Below, piece after piece: positions 29,941 to 43,453 of a stretch of DNA of 64,000 nucleotides (its first letter is position 1; each line of letters begins with the position of its first letter). A program made the position numbers and the translations under genes. Origin of the DNA: Mastigias papua (lineage: Eukaryota; Cnidaria; Scyphozoa; Rhizostomeae; Mastigiidae); NCBI GenBank assembly GCA_964019165.1, contig OZ025273.1, positions 2,624,501 through 2,688,500 of the forward strand, in the 5' to 3' direction. The notes beneath the pieces were generated by a model, which saw only the letters and a list, made by a program, of their open reading frames with translations, had not been told where the DNA came from and did no database searches.

Positions 29941-30879
29941 TTTTCGGCAAAATACCAAGGTTATAGCCTTACTTTTTGGCCAAAAATCGCTCATTTTCAT
30001 CACTTTTCAATCATGAATCAAAATCAATCAATTTCAATTTTGGTCATTTTTCGGCAAAATACCAAGGTTATAGCCTTACTTTTTGGCCAAAAATCGCTCA
30101 GTTTCATCACTTTTCAATCATGAATCAAAATCAATCAATTTCAATTTTGGTCATGTTTTTCGTCAAAATACCAAGGTTATAGCCTTACTTTTTGGCCAAA
30201 AATCGCTCAATTTCATCACTTTTCAATCATGAATCAAAATCAATCAATTTCAATTTTGGTCATTTGTCGGAAAAATACCAAGGTTATAGCCTTACTTTTT
30301 GGCCAAAAATCGCTCATTTTCATCACTTTTCAATCATGAATCAAACTCAATCAATTTCAATTTTGGTCATTTTTCGGCAAAATACCAAGGTTATAGCCTT
30401 ACTTTTTGGCCAAAAATCGCTCATTTTCATCACTTTTCAATCATGAATCAAAATCAATCAATTTCAAGTTTGGTCATTTTTTTCGTCAAAATACCAAGGT
30501 TATAGCCTTACTTTTTGGCCAAAAATCGCTCATTTTCATCACTTTTCAATCATGAATCAAAATCAATCAATTTCAATGTTGGTCATGTTTTTCGTCAAAA
30601 TACCAAGGTTATAGCCTTACTTCTTGGCCAAAAATCGCTCATTTTCATCACTTTTCAATCATGAATCAAAATCAATCAATTTCAATTTTGGTCATTTGTC
30701 GGAAAAATACCAAGGTTATAGCCTTACTTTTTGGCCAAAAAATCGCTCATTTTCATCACTTTTCAATCATGAATCAAAATCAATCAATTTCAATTTTGGT
30801 CATTTTTCGGCAAAATACCAAGGTTATAGCCTTACTTTTTGGCCAAAAATCGCTCATTTTCATCACTTTTCAATCATGA

Positions 30880-33800
30880 ATCAAAATCAATCAATTTCAA
30901 GTTTGGTCATTTTTTTCGTCAAAATACCAAGGTTATAGCCTTACGTTTTTGGCCAAAAATCGCTCATTTTCATCACTTTTCAATCATGAATCAAAATCAA
31001 TCAATTTCAATGTTGGTCATTTGTCGGCAAAATACCAAGGTTATAGCCTTACTTTCTGGCCAAAAATCGCTCATTTTCATCACTTTTCAATCATGAATCA
31101 AAATCAATCAATTTCAATTTTGGTCATTTTTCGGCAAAATACCAAGGTTATAGCCTTACTTTCTGGCCAACTATCGCTCATTTTCATCACTTTTTCAATC
31201 ATGAATCAACATCAATCAATTTCAATTTTGGTCATTTTTCGGCAAAATACCAAGGTTATAGCCTTACTTTTTGGCCAAAAATCGCTCATTTTCATCACTT
31301 TTCAATCATGAATCAAAATCAATCAATTTCAATTTTGGTCATTTTTTGGCAAAATACCAAGGTTATAGCCTTACTTTTTGGCCAAAAATCGCTCATTTTC
31401 ATCACTTTTCAATCATGAATCAAAATCAATCAATTTCAATTTTGGTCATTTTTCGGCAAAATACCAAGGTTATAGCCTTACTTTTTGGCCAAAAATCGCT
31501 CATTTTCATCACTTTTCAATCATGAATCAAAATCAATCAATTTCAATTTTGGTCATTTTTCGGCAAAATACCAAGGTTATAGCCTTACTTCTTGGCCAAA
31601 AATCGCTCATTTTCATCACTTTTCAATCATGAATCAAAATCATCAATTTCAATTTTGGTCATTTGTCGGAAAAATACCAAGGTTATAGCCTTACTTTTTG
31701 GCCAAAAATCGCTCATTTTCATCACTTTTCAATCATGAATGAAAATCAATCAATTTCAATTTTGGTCATTTTTCGGCAAAATACCAAGGTTATAGCCTTA
31801 CTTTTTGGCCAAAAATCGCTCATTTTCATCACTTTTCAATCATGAATCAAAATCAATCAATTTCAAGTTTGGTCATTTTTTTCGTCAAAATACCAAGGTT
31901 ATAGCCTTACGTTTTGGCCAAAAATCGCTCATTTTCATCACTTTCAATCATGAATCAAAATCAATCAATTTCAATGTTGGTCATTTGTCGGCAAAATACC
32001 AAGGTTATAGCCTTACTTTCTGGCCAAAAATCGCTCATTTTCATCACTTTTCAATCATGAATCAAAATCAATCAATTTCAATTTTGGTCATTTTTCGGCA
32101 AAATACCAAGGTTATAGCCTTACTTTCTGGCCAACTATCGCTCATTTTCATCACTTTTCAATCATGAATCAACATCAATCAATTTCAATTTTGGTCATTT
32201 TTCGGCAAAATACCAAGGTTATAGCCTTACTTTTTGGCCAAAAATCGCTCATTTTCATCACTTTTCAATCATGAATCAAAATCAATCAATTTCAATTTTG
32301 GTCATTTTTTGGCAAAATACCAAGGTTATAGCCTTACTTTTTGGCCAAAAATCGCTCATTTTCATCACTTTTCAATCATGAATCAAAATCAATCAATTTC
32401 AATTTGGTCATTTTTCGGCAAAATACCAAGGTTATAGCCTTACTTTTTGGCCAAAAATCGCTCATTTTCATCACTTTTCAATCATGAATCAAAATCAATC
32501 AATTTCAATTTTGGTCATTTTTCGGCAAAATACCAAGGTTATAGCCTTACTTTTTGGCCAAAATCGCTCATTTTCATCACTTTTCAATCATGAATCAAAA
32601 TCAATCAATTTCAATTTTGGTCATTTTTCGGCAAAATACCAAGGTTATAGCCTTACTTTTTGGCCAAAAATCGCTCATTTTCATCACTTTTCAATCATGA
32701 ATCAAAATCAATCAATTTCAATTTTGGTCATTTTTCGGCAAAATACCAAGGTTATAGCCTTACTTTTTGGCCAAAAATCGCTCATTTTCATCACTTTTCA
32801 ATCATGAATCAAAATCAATCAATTTCAATTTTGGTCATTTTTCGGCAAAATACCAAGGTTATAGCCTTACTTTTTGGCTAGAAATCGCTCATTTTCATCA
32901 CTTTTCAATCATGAATCAAAATCAATCAATGTCAATTTTGGTCATGTTTCGGCAAAATACCAAGGTTATAGCCTTACTTTTTGTCCAAGAATCGCTCATT
33001 TTCATCACTTTTCAATCATGAATCAAAATCAATCAATTTCAATTTTGGTCATTTTTCGGCAAAATACCAAGGTTATAGCCTTACTTTTTGGCCAAAAATC
33101 GCTCATTTTCATCACTTTTCAATCATGAATCAAAATCAATCAATTTCAATTTTGGTCATTTTTCGGCAAAATACCAAGGTTATAGCCTTACTTTTTGGCC
33201 AAAAATCGCTCATTTTCATCACTTTTCAATCATGAATCAAAATCAATCAATTTCAATTTTGGTCATTTTTCGGCAAAATACCAAGGTTATAGCCTTACTT
33301 TTTGGCCAAAAATCGCTCATTTTCATCACTTTTCAATCATGAATCAAAATCAATCAATTTCAATTTTGGTCATTTCTCGGCAAAATACCAAGGTTATAGC
33401 CTTACTTTTTGGCCAAAAATCGCTCATTTTCATCACTTTTCAATCATGAATCAAAATCAATCAATTTCAATTTTGGTCATTTTTCGGCAAAATACCAAGG
33501 TTATAGCCTTACTTTTTGGCCAAAAATCGCTCATTTTCATCACTTTTCAATCATGAATCAAAATCAATCAATTTCAATTTTGGTCATTTTTCGGCAAAAT
33601 ACCAAGGTTATAGCCTTACTTTTTGGCCAAAAATCGCTCATTTTCATCACTTTTCAATCATGAATCAAAATCAATCAATTTCAATTTTGGTCATTTTTCG
33701 GCAAAATACCAAGGTTATAGCCTTACATTTTGGCCAAAAATCGTTCATTTTCATCACTTTTCAATCATGAATCAAAATCAATCAATTTCAATTTTGGTCA

Positions 33801-35080
33801 TTTTTCGGCAAAATACCAAGGTTATAGCCTTACTTTTTGGCCAAAAATCGCTCATTTTCATCACTTTTCAATCATGAATCAAAATCAATCAATTTCAATT
33901 TTGGTCATTTTTCGGCAAAATACCAAGGTTATAGCCTTACTTTTTGGCCAAAAATCGCTCAGTTTCATCACTTTTCAATCATGAATCAAAATCAATCAAT
34001 TTCAATTTTGGTCATGTTTTTCGTCAAAATACCAAGGTTATAGCCTTACTTTTTGGCCAAAAATCGCTCAATTTCATCACTTTTCAATCATGAATCAAAA
34101 TCAATCAATTTCAATTTTGGTCATTTGTCGGAAAAATACCAAGGTTATAGCCTTACTTTTTGGCCAAAAATCGCTCATTGTCATCACTTTTCAATCATGA
34201 ATCAAAATCAATCAATTTCAATTTTGGTCATTTTTCGGCAAAATACCAAGGTTATAGCCTTACTTTTTGGCCAAAAATCGCTCATTTTCATCACTTTTCA
34301 ATCATGAATCAAAATCAATCAATTTCAAGTTTGGTCATTTTTTCGTCAAAATACCAAGGTTATAGCCTTACTTTTTGGCCAAAAAATCGCTCATTTTCAT
34401 CACTTTTCAATCATGAATCAAAATCAATCAATTTCAATGTTGGTCATGTTTTTCGTCAAAATACCAAGGTTATAGCCTTACTTCTTGGCCAAAAATCGCT
34501 CAATTTCATCACTTTTCAATCATGAATCAAAATCAATCAATTTCAATTTTGGTCATTTGTCGGAAAAATACCAAGGTTATAGCCTTACTTTTTGGCCAAA
34601 AATCGCTCATTTTCATCACTTTTCAATCATGAATCAAAATCAATCAATTTCAATTTTGGTCATTTTTCGGCAAAATACCAAGGTTATAGCCTTACTTTTT
34701 GGCCAAAAATCGCTCATTTTCATCACTTTTCAATCATGAATCAAAATCAATCAATTTCAATTTTGGTCATTTTTTCGTCAAAATACCAAGGTTATAGCCT
34801 TACGTTTTGGCCAAAAATCGCTCATTTTCATCACTTTTCAATCATGAATCAAAATCAATCAATTTCAATGTTGGTCATTTGTCGGCAAAATACCAAGGTT
34901 ATAGCCTTACTTTCTGGCCTAAAATCGCTCATTTTCATCACTTTTCAATCATGAATCAAAATCAATCAATTTCAATTTTGGTCATTTTTCGGCAAAATAC
35001 CAAGGTTATAGCCTTACTTTCTGGCCAACTATCGCTCATTTTCATCACTTTTCAATCATGAATCAACATCAATCAATTTC
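30880..35080. repeat. Three copies of a multi-monomer block in family A
   Basis: An ordered chain of variants occurs near 30,900-31,220, 31,863-32,180 and 34,750-35,070. The chain is a TCGTC linker, then TTACGTTTT, CAATGTTGGTC with TTTGTCGG, TTTCTGGCC, GGCCAACTATCG and AACATCAATC. The first two copies are about 964 bp apart (9 monomers) and the third about 2,890 bp further on (27 monomers). A related AACTATCG / AACATCAATC pair also sits at 23,660-23,700. Confidence 0.75.
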
Positions 35081-35739
35081 AATTTTGGTCATTTTTCGGC
35101 AAAATACCAAGGTTATAGCCTTACTTTTTGGCCAAAAATCGCTCATTTTCATCACTTTCAATCATGAATCAAAATCAATCAATTTCAATTTTGGTCATTT
35201 TTCGGCAAAATACCAAGGTTATAGCCTTACTTTTTGGCCAAAAATCGCTCATTTTCATCACTTTTCAATCATGAATCAAAATCAATCAATTTCAATTTTG
35301 GTCATTTTTCGGCAAAATACCAAGGTTATAGCCTTACTTTTTGGCCAAAAATCGCTCATTTTCATCACTTTTCAATCATGAATCAAAATCAATCAATTTC
35401 AATTTTGGTCATTTTTCGGCAAAATACCAAGGTTATAGCCTTACTTTTTGGCCAAAATCGCTCATTTTCATCACTTTTCAATCATGAATCAAAATCAATC
35501 AATTTCAATTTTGGTCATTTTTCGGCAAAATACCAAGGTTATAGCCTTACTTTTTGGCCAAAAATCGCTCATTTTCATCACTTTTCAATCATGAATCAAA
35601 ATCAATCAATTTCAATTTTGGTCATTTTTCGGCAAAATACCAAGGTTATAGCCTTACTTTTTGGCCAAAAATCGCTCATTTTCATCACTTTTCAATCATG
35701 AATCAAAATCAATCAATTTCAATTTTGGTCATTTTTCGG

Positions 35740-36968
35740 CAAAATACCCAGGTTATAGCCTTACTTTTTGGCCAAAAATCGCTCATTTTCATCACTTTTC
35801 AATCATGAATCAAAATCAATCAATGTCAATTTTGGTCATGTTTCGGCAAAATACCAAGGTTATAGCCTTACTTTTTGTCCAAGAATCGCTCATTTTCATC
35901 ACTTTTCAATCATGAATCAAAATCAATCAATTTCAATTTTGGTCATTTTTCGGCAAAATACCAAGGTTATAGCCTTACTTTTTGGCCAAAAATCGCTCAG
36001 TTTCATCACTTTTCAATCATGAATCAAAATCAATCAATGTCAATTTTGGTCATTTTTCGGCAAAATACCAAGGTTATAGCCTTACTTTTTGGCCAAAAAT
36101 CGCTCATTTTCATCACTTTTCAATCATGAATCAAAATCAATCAATTTCAATTTTGGTCATTTTTCGGCAAAATACCAAGGTTATAGCCTTACTTTTTGGC
36201 CAAAAATCGCTCATTTTCATCACTTTTCAATCATGAATCAAAATCAATCAATTTCAATTTTGGTCATTTTTCGGCAAAATACCAAGGTTATAGCCTTACT
36301 TTTTGGCCAAAAATCGCTCATTTTCATCACTTTTCAATCATGAATCAAAATCAATCAATTTCAATTTTGGTCATTTTTCGGCAAAATACCAAGGTTATAG
36401 CCTTACTTTTTGGCCAAAAATCGCTCATTTTCATCACTTTTCAATCATGAATCAAAATCAATCAATTTCAATTTTGGTCATTTTTCGGCAAAATACCCAG
36501 GTTATAGCCTTACTTTTTGGCCAAAAATCGCTCATTTTCATCACTTTTCAATCATGAATCAAAATCAATCAATTTCAATTTTGGTCATTTTTCGGCAAAA
36601 TACCAAGGTTATAGCCTTACTTTTTGGCCAAAAATCGCTCATTTTCATCACTTTTCAATCATGAATCAAAATCAATCAATTTCAATTTTGGTCATTTTTC
36701 GGCAAAATACCCAGGTTATAGCCTTACTTTTTGGCCAAAAATCGCTCATTTTCATCACTTTTCAATCATGAATCAAAATCAATCAATGTCAATTTTGGTC
36801 ATGTTTCGGCAAAATACCAAGGTTATAGCCTTACTTTTTGTCCAAGAATCGCTCATTTTCATCACTTTTCAATCATGAATCAAAATCAATCAATTTCAAT
36901 TTTGGTCATTTTTCGGCAAAATACCAAGGTTATAGCCTTACTTTTTGGCCAAAAATCGCTCAGTTTCA
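35740..36968. repeat. 9-monomer (963-bp) higher-order repeat in family A
   Basis: The chain ATACCCAGG, CAATGTCAATTTTGG with CATGTTTCGG, TTTTTGTCCAAGAATCG and CTCAGTTTCATC at 35,740-36,005 recurs at 36,703-36,968, displaced by exactly 963 bp (9 x 107). Part of the chain also occurs near 32,930-32,990 and 37,450-37,560. Confidence 0.85.
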
Positions 36969-39164
36969 TCACTTTTCAATCATGAATCAAAATCAATCAA
37001 TTTCAATTTTGGTCATTTTTCGGCAAAATACCAAGGTTATAGCCTTACTTTTTGGCCAAAAATCGCTCATTTTCATCACTTTTCAATCATGAATCAAAAT
37101 CAATCAATTTCAATTTTGGTCATTTTTCGGCAAAATACCAAGGTTATAGCCTTACTTTTTGGCCAAAAATCGCTCATTTTCATCACTTTTCAATCATGAA
37201 TCAAAATCAATCAATTTCAATTTTGGTCATTTTTCGGCAAAATACCAAGGTTATAGCCTTACTTTTTGGCCAAAAATCGCTCATTTTCATCACTTTTCAA
37301 TCATGAATCAAAATCAATCAATTTCAATTTTGGTCATTTTTCGGCAAAATACCAAGGTTATAGCCTTACTTTTTGGCCAAAAATCGCTCATTTTCATCAC
37401 TTTTCAATCATGAATCAAAATCAATCAATTTCAATTTTGGTCATTTTTCGGCAAAATACCCAGGTTATAGCCTTACTTTTTGGCCAAAAATCGCTCATTT
37501 TCATCACTTTTCAATCATGAATCACAATCAATCAATGTCAATTTTGGTCATGTTTCGGCAAAATACCAAGGTTATAGCCTTACTTTTTGGCTAGAAATCG
37601 CTCATTTTCATCACTTTTCAATCATGAATCAAAATCAATCAATTTCAATTTTGGTCATTTTTCGGCAAAATACCAAGGTTATAGCCTTACTTTTTGGCCA
37701 AAAATCGCTCATTTTCATCACTTTTCAATCATGAATCAAAATCAATCAACTTCAATTTTGGTCATTTTTCGGCAAAATACCAAGGTTATAGCCTTACTTT
37801 TTGGCCAAAAATCGCTCATTTTCATCACTTTTCAATCATGAATCAAAATCAATCAATTTCAATTTTGGTCATTTTTCGGCAAAATACCAAGGTTATAGCC
37901 TTACTTTTTGGCCAAAAATCGCTCATTTTCATCACTTTTCAATCATGAATCAAAATCAATCAATTTCAATTTTGGTCATTTTTCGGCAAAATACCAAGGT
38001 TATAGCCTTACTTTTTGGCCAAAAATCGCTCATTTTCATCACTTTTCAATCATGAATCAAAATCAATCAATTTCAATTTTGGTCATTTGTCGGCAAAATA
38101 CCAAGGTTATAGCCTTACTTTTTGGCCAAAAATCGCTCATTTTCATCACTTTTCAATCATGAATCAAAATCAATCAATTTCAATTTTGGTCATTTTTCGG
38201 CAAAATACCAAGGTTATAGCCTTACTTTTTGGCCAAAAATCGCTCATTTTCATCACTTTTCAATCATGAATCAAAATCAATCAATTTCAATTTTGGTCAT
38301 TTTTCGGCAAAATACCAAGGTTATAGCCTTACTTTTTGGCCAAAAATCGTTCATTTTCATCACTTTTCAATCATGAATCAAAATCAATCAATTTCAATTT
38401 TGGTCATTTTTCGGCAAAATACCAAGGTTATAGCCTTACTTTTTGGCCAAAAATCGCTCAGTTTCATCACTTTTCAATCATGAATCAAAATCAATCAATT
38501 TCAATTTTGGTCATGTTTTTCGTCAAAATACCAAGGTTATAGCCTTACTTTTTGGCCACAAATCGCTCATTTTCATCACTTTTCAATCATGAATCAAAAT
38601 CAATCAATTTCAATTTTGGTCATTTTTCGGCAAAATACCAAGGTTATAGCCTTACTTTTTGGCCAAAAATCGCTCATTTTCATCACTTTTCAATCATGAA
38701 TCAAAATCAATCAATTTCAATTTTGGTCATTTTTCGGCAAAATACCAAGGTTATAGCCTTACTTTTTGGCCAAAAATCGCTCATTTTCATCACTTTTCAA
38801 TCATGAATCAAAATCAATCAATTTCAATTTTGGTCATTTTTCGGCAAAATACCAAGGTTATAGCCTTACTTTTTGGCCAAAAATCGCTCATTTTCATCAC
38901 TTTTCAATCATGAATCAAAATCAATCAATTTCAATTTTGGTCATTTTTCGGCAAAATACCAAGGTTATAGCCTTACTTTTTGGCCAAAAATCGCTCATTT
39001 TCATCACTTTTCAATCATGAATCAAAATCAATCAATTTCAATTTTGGTCATTTTTCGGCAAAATACCAAGGTTATAGCCTTACTTTTTGGCCAAAAATCG
39101 TTCAGTTTCATCACTTTTCAATCATGAATCAAAATCAATCAATTTCAATTTTGGTCATGTTTTT

Positions 39165-39842
39165 CGTCAAAATACCAAGGTTATAGCCTTACTTTTTGGT
39201 CAAAAATCGCTCAATTTCATCACTTTTCAATCATGAATCAAAATCAATCAATTTCAATTTTGGTCATTTGTCGGAAAAATACCAAGGTTATAGCCTTACT
39301 TTTTGGCCAAAAATCGCTCATTTTCATCACTTTTCAATCATGAATCAAAATCAATCAATTTCAATTTTGGTCATTTTTCGGCAAAATACCAAGGTTATAG
39401 CCTTACTTTTTGGCCAAAAATCGCTCATTTTCATCACTTTTCAATCATGAATCAAAATCAATCAATTTCAATTTTGGTCATGTGTTTCGTCAAAATACCA
39501 AGGTTATAGCCTTACTTTTTGGTCAAAAATCGCTCAATTTCATCACTTTTCAATCATGAATCAAAATCAATCAATTTCAATTTTGGTCATTTGTCGGAAA
39601 AATACCAAGGTTATAGCCTTACTTTTTGGCCAAAAATCGCTCATTTTCATCACTTTTCAATCATGAATCAAAATCAATCAATTTCAATTTTGGTCATTTT
39701 TCGGCAAAATACCAAGGTTATAGCCTTACTTTTTGGCCAAAAATCGCTCATTTTCATCACTTTTCAATCATGAATCAAAATCAATCAATTTCAAGTTTGG
39801 TCATTTGTTTCGTCAAAATACCAAGGTTATAGCCTTACTTTT
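39165..39842. repeat. Local trimer higher-order repeat, 323 bp
   Basis: A three-monomer unit repeats with a 323-bp period. Its order is a TTTCGTCAAAA linker unit, then a unit with TTTTTGGTCAAAAATCG and CTCAATTTCATC leading to TTTGTCGGAAAAA, then near-consensus units. The GGTCAAAA variant at about 39,198 and 39,521 is 323 bp apart, which is 3 x 107 plus the 2-bp linker insertion. Confidence 0.75.
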
Positions 39843-42456
39843 TGGCCAAAAATCGCTCATTTTCATCACTTTTCAATCATGAATCAAAATCAATCAATTT
39901 CAATTTTGGTCATTTGTCGGCAAAATACCAAGGTTATAGCCTTACTTTCTGGCCAAAAATCGCTCATTTTCATCACTTTTCAATCATGAATCAAAATCAA
40001 TCAATTTCAATTTTGGTCATTTTTCGGCAAAATACCAAGGTTATAGCCTTACTTTTTGGCCAAAAATCGCTCATTTTCATCACTTTTCAATCATGAATCA
40101 AAATCAATCAATTTCAATTTTGGTCATTTGTCGGCAAAATACCAAGGTTATAGCCTTACTTTTTGGCCAAAAATCGCTCATTTTCATCACTTTTCAATCA
40201 TGAATCAAAATCAATCAATTTCAATTTTGGTCATTTTTCGGCAAAATACCAAGGTTATAGCCTTACTTTTTGGCCAAAAATCGCTCATTTTCATCACTTT
40301 TCAATCATGAATCAAACTCAATCAATTTCAATTTTGGTCATTTTTCGGCAAAATACCAAGGTTATAGCCTTACTTTTTGGCCAAAAATCGCTCATTTTCA
40401 TCACTTTTCAATCATGAATCAAAATCAATCAATTTCAATTTTGGTCATTTTTCGGCAAAATACCAAGGTTATAGCCTTACTTTTTGGCCAAAAATCGCTC
40501 ATTTTCATCACTTTTCAATCATGAATCAAAATCAATCAATTTCAATTTTGGTCATTTTTCGGCAAAATACCAAGGTTATAGCCTTACTTTTTGGCCAAAA
40601 ATCGCTCATTTTCATCACTTTTCAATCATGAATCAAAATCAATCAATTTCAATTTTGGTCATTTTTCGGCAAAATACCAAGGTTATAGCCTTACTTTTTG
40701 GCCACAAATCGCTCATTTTCATCACTTTTCAATCATGAATCAAAATCAATCAATTTCAATTTTGGTCATTTTTCGGCAAAATACCAAGGTTATAGCCTTA
40801 CTTTTTGGCCAAAAATCGCTCATTTTCATCACTTTTCAATCATGAATCAAAATCAATCAATTTCAATTTTGGTCATTTTTCGGCAAAATACCAAGGTTAT
40901 AGCCTTACTTTTTGGCCAAAAATCGCTCATTTTCATCACTTTTCAATCATGAATCAAAATCAATCAATTTCAATTTTGGTCATTTTTCGGCAAAATACCA
41001 AGGTTATAGCCTTACTTTTTGGCCAAAAATCGCTCATTTTCATCACTTTTCAATCATGAATCAAAATCAATCAATTTTAATTTTGGTCATTTTTCGGCAA
41101 AATACCAAGGTTATAGCCTTACTTTTTGGCTAGAAATCGCTCATTTTCATCACTTTTCAATCATGAATCAAAATCAATCAATTTCAATTTTGGTCATTTT
41201 TCGGCAAAATACCAAGGTTATAGCCTTACTTTTTGGCCAAAAATCGCTCATTTTCATCACTTTTCAATCATGAATCAAAATCAATCAATTTCAATTTTGG
41301 TCAGTTTTCGGCAAAATACCAAGGTTATAGCCTTACTTTTTGGCCAAAAATCGCTCATTTTCATCACTTTTCAATCATGAATCAAAATCAATCAATTTCA
41401 ATTTTGGTCATTTTTCGGCAAAATACCAAGGTTATAGCCTTACTTTTTGGCCAAAAATCGCTCATTTTCATCACTTTTCAATCATGAATCAAAATCAATC
41501 AATTTCAATTTTGGTCATTTTTCGGCAAAATACCAAGGTTATAGCCTTACTTTTTGGCCAAAAATCGCTCATTTTCATCACTTTTCAATCATGAATCAAA
41601 ATCAATCAATTTCAATTTTGGTCATTTTTCGGCAAAATACCAAGGTTATAGCCTTACTTTTTGGCCAAAAATCGCTCATTTTCATCACTTTTCAATCATG
41701 AATCAAAATCAATCAATTTCAATTTTGGTCATTTTTCGGCAAAATACCCAGGTTATAGCCTTACTTTTTGGCCAAAAATCGCTCATTTTCATCACTTTTC
41801 AATCATGAATCAAAATCAATCAATTTCAATTTTGGTCATTTTTCGGCAAAATACCAAGGTTATAGCCTTACTTTTTGGCCAAAAATCGCTCATTTTCATC
41901 ACTTTTCAATCATGAATCAAAATCAATCAATTTCAATTTTGGTCATTTTTCGGCAAAATACCAAGGTTATAGCCTTACTTTTTGGCCAAAAATCGCTCAT
42001 TTTCATCACTTTTCAATCATGAATCAAAATCAATCAATTTCAATTTTGGTCATTTTTCGGCAAAATACCAAGGTTATAGCCTTACTTTTTGGCCAAAAAT
42101 CGCTCATTTTCATCACTTTTCAATCATGAATCAAAATCAATCAATTTCAATTTTGGTCATTTTTCGGCAAAATACCAAGGTTATAGCCTTACTTTTTGGC
42201 CAAAAATCGCTCATTTTCATCACTTTTCAATCATGAATCAAAATCAATCAATTTCAATTTTGGTCATTTTTCGGCAAAATACCAAGGTTATAGCCTTACG
42301 TTTTGGCCAAAAATCGCTCATTTTCATCACTTTTCAATCATGAATCAAAATCAATCAATTTCAATTTTGTTCATTTTTCGGCAAAATACCAAGGTTATAG
42401 CCTTACTTTTTGGCCAAAAATCGCTCATTTTCATCACTTTTCAATCTGTAATGAAA

Positions 42457-43453
42457 AAGCCGTGGCTAGTTGTCAAGAAGTTTCTATGTGTAAGGAAATC
42501 TAGTGTACGATGGTAGGTAAGAGCTCTGGAGAAAAGTTGTATGAAGTGTATAGTGGTATGAAAAATATGGTAGATTGAAGTGTGCTCAGTGAATTGGGAA
42601 ATATGGCGTGTATGTAATGTCGCACCAGGTAATGAAAGCGATACAAACTAACACGGTTATGAATTGAAAAATATTTTGATGTATGTAGTGGGCTGACTTT
42701 CTCAGGGGTAGATGGGTAGGTAGTCACTAATGTAGATGGATGCATCCATTCTAGAACTGAGTGATTTTGACTAATTTGCCATGGTTATAACCTTACAGGC
42801 AGAGGCAAAGGCTCTAGTCCAGAATTACAGAACAAGTTTAAACGTAGATCTTCAAGACATTAGAAATGTTTAAGGCCTATGAATGTGTATTCAGGGATCT
42901 GGAGATCTCATACGCGTATAGTTAAAAGGAATATCTTTACCTTGTAACAGAAAATCGCTGACTTCAACATAGAAATCGTTAGCTATAGTCATTGGAAGCA
43001 ACAAAGCAGAGACACGGAAAAGTGAACTGAGTGGACAATAGCAATACCGTGACTTAGGTCTAGTGCCATTGTAACGGTGTCTTGGAATCAATCAGAAAAT
43101 GAGAACTTCAAGGTTGGCGAAATGGAAGTTGCTAAATATGCTAAACATCTATCAGAGGAGAAAGAACAGGCCAAATAATGTAAGAAAGAGAAAAAATGTC
43201 AGTTAATTTATGGAGACAAAGCAACAAGGAAAAGAAAATTAGTGGAGTGACGAAATAAGGAGCTCGAAGAACACTGAAAATTGGTAAGAAGGAGGTAGAG
43301 AGCGTCCTTTTTGCGAAAAAAGTGGAAGCATTATTGATACCTTCCATAGCTTTACGTCAATTTTAGAATACTAGTTCAAAGTGCAGATAAAATAAGAAGT
43401 CGTATTTATATGCTATACAAATTGGTAAAGAATAACAAGATATAGTAATTTAG
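42457..43453. other. Spacer between satellite edge and SURF1 stop
   Basis: About 1 kb of single-copy DNA. I see no coding exon. The minus-strand SURF1 3'UTR should lie at its right end. No canonical AATAAA or ATTAAA is seen on the minus strand here; the nearest variant hexamer is TATAAA (plus-strand TTTATA, 43,405-43,410), 44 nt past the stop. A short satellite-like relic is at 42,779. Confidence 0.6.
42779..42796 (+). repeat. Degenerate satellite-like relic outside the array
   Basis: CCATGGTTATAACCTTAC matches the satellite junction CCAAGGTTATAGCCTTAC at 16 of 18 positions in the same orientation, about 320 bp beyond the last recognisable monomer. It may be an old diverged monomer or a chance match. 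Confidence 0.35.

Larger units (their letters stand above)
18396..42456. repeat. 107-bp satellite array, family A, right block
   Basis: About 225 tandem units with the CAATCATGAATC signature. Several sub-types exist. One has a lengthened linker TTTTTTCGTCAAAATACC (monomer 108-109 bp; for example near 19,445, 21,692, 28,545, 34,018 and 39,482). One has TTTGTCGGAAAAATACC, which typically follows the TCGTC type. One has GGCTAGAAATCG (19,052; 20,552; 26,553; 32,877; 37,589; 41,128). Blocks of linked variants recur at fixed offsets, giving higher-order repeats. The last partial unit (from 42,402) ends at CAATCTGTAATG, which resembles family B, and single-copy DNA follows. Confidence 0.98.

Noticed and set aside
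1..42456. CRISPR array interpretation of the regular repeat
   Set aside because: There are no unique spacers; the entire 107 bp repeats, the genes alongside are intron-containing animal genes, and no cas genes are present.
117..42516. Hundreds of 60-330-codon open frames across the satellite
   Set aside because: They begin at TTG within TTTTTGGCC, not ATG. They repeat every 107 bp in shifting frames and simply translate the monomer. None has independent coding character.
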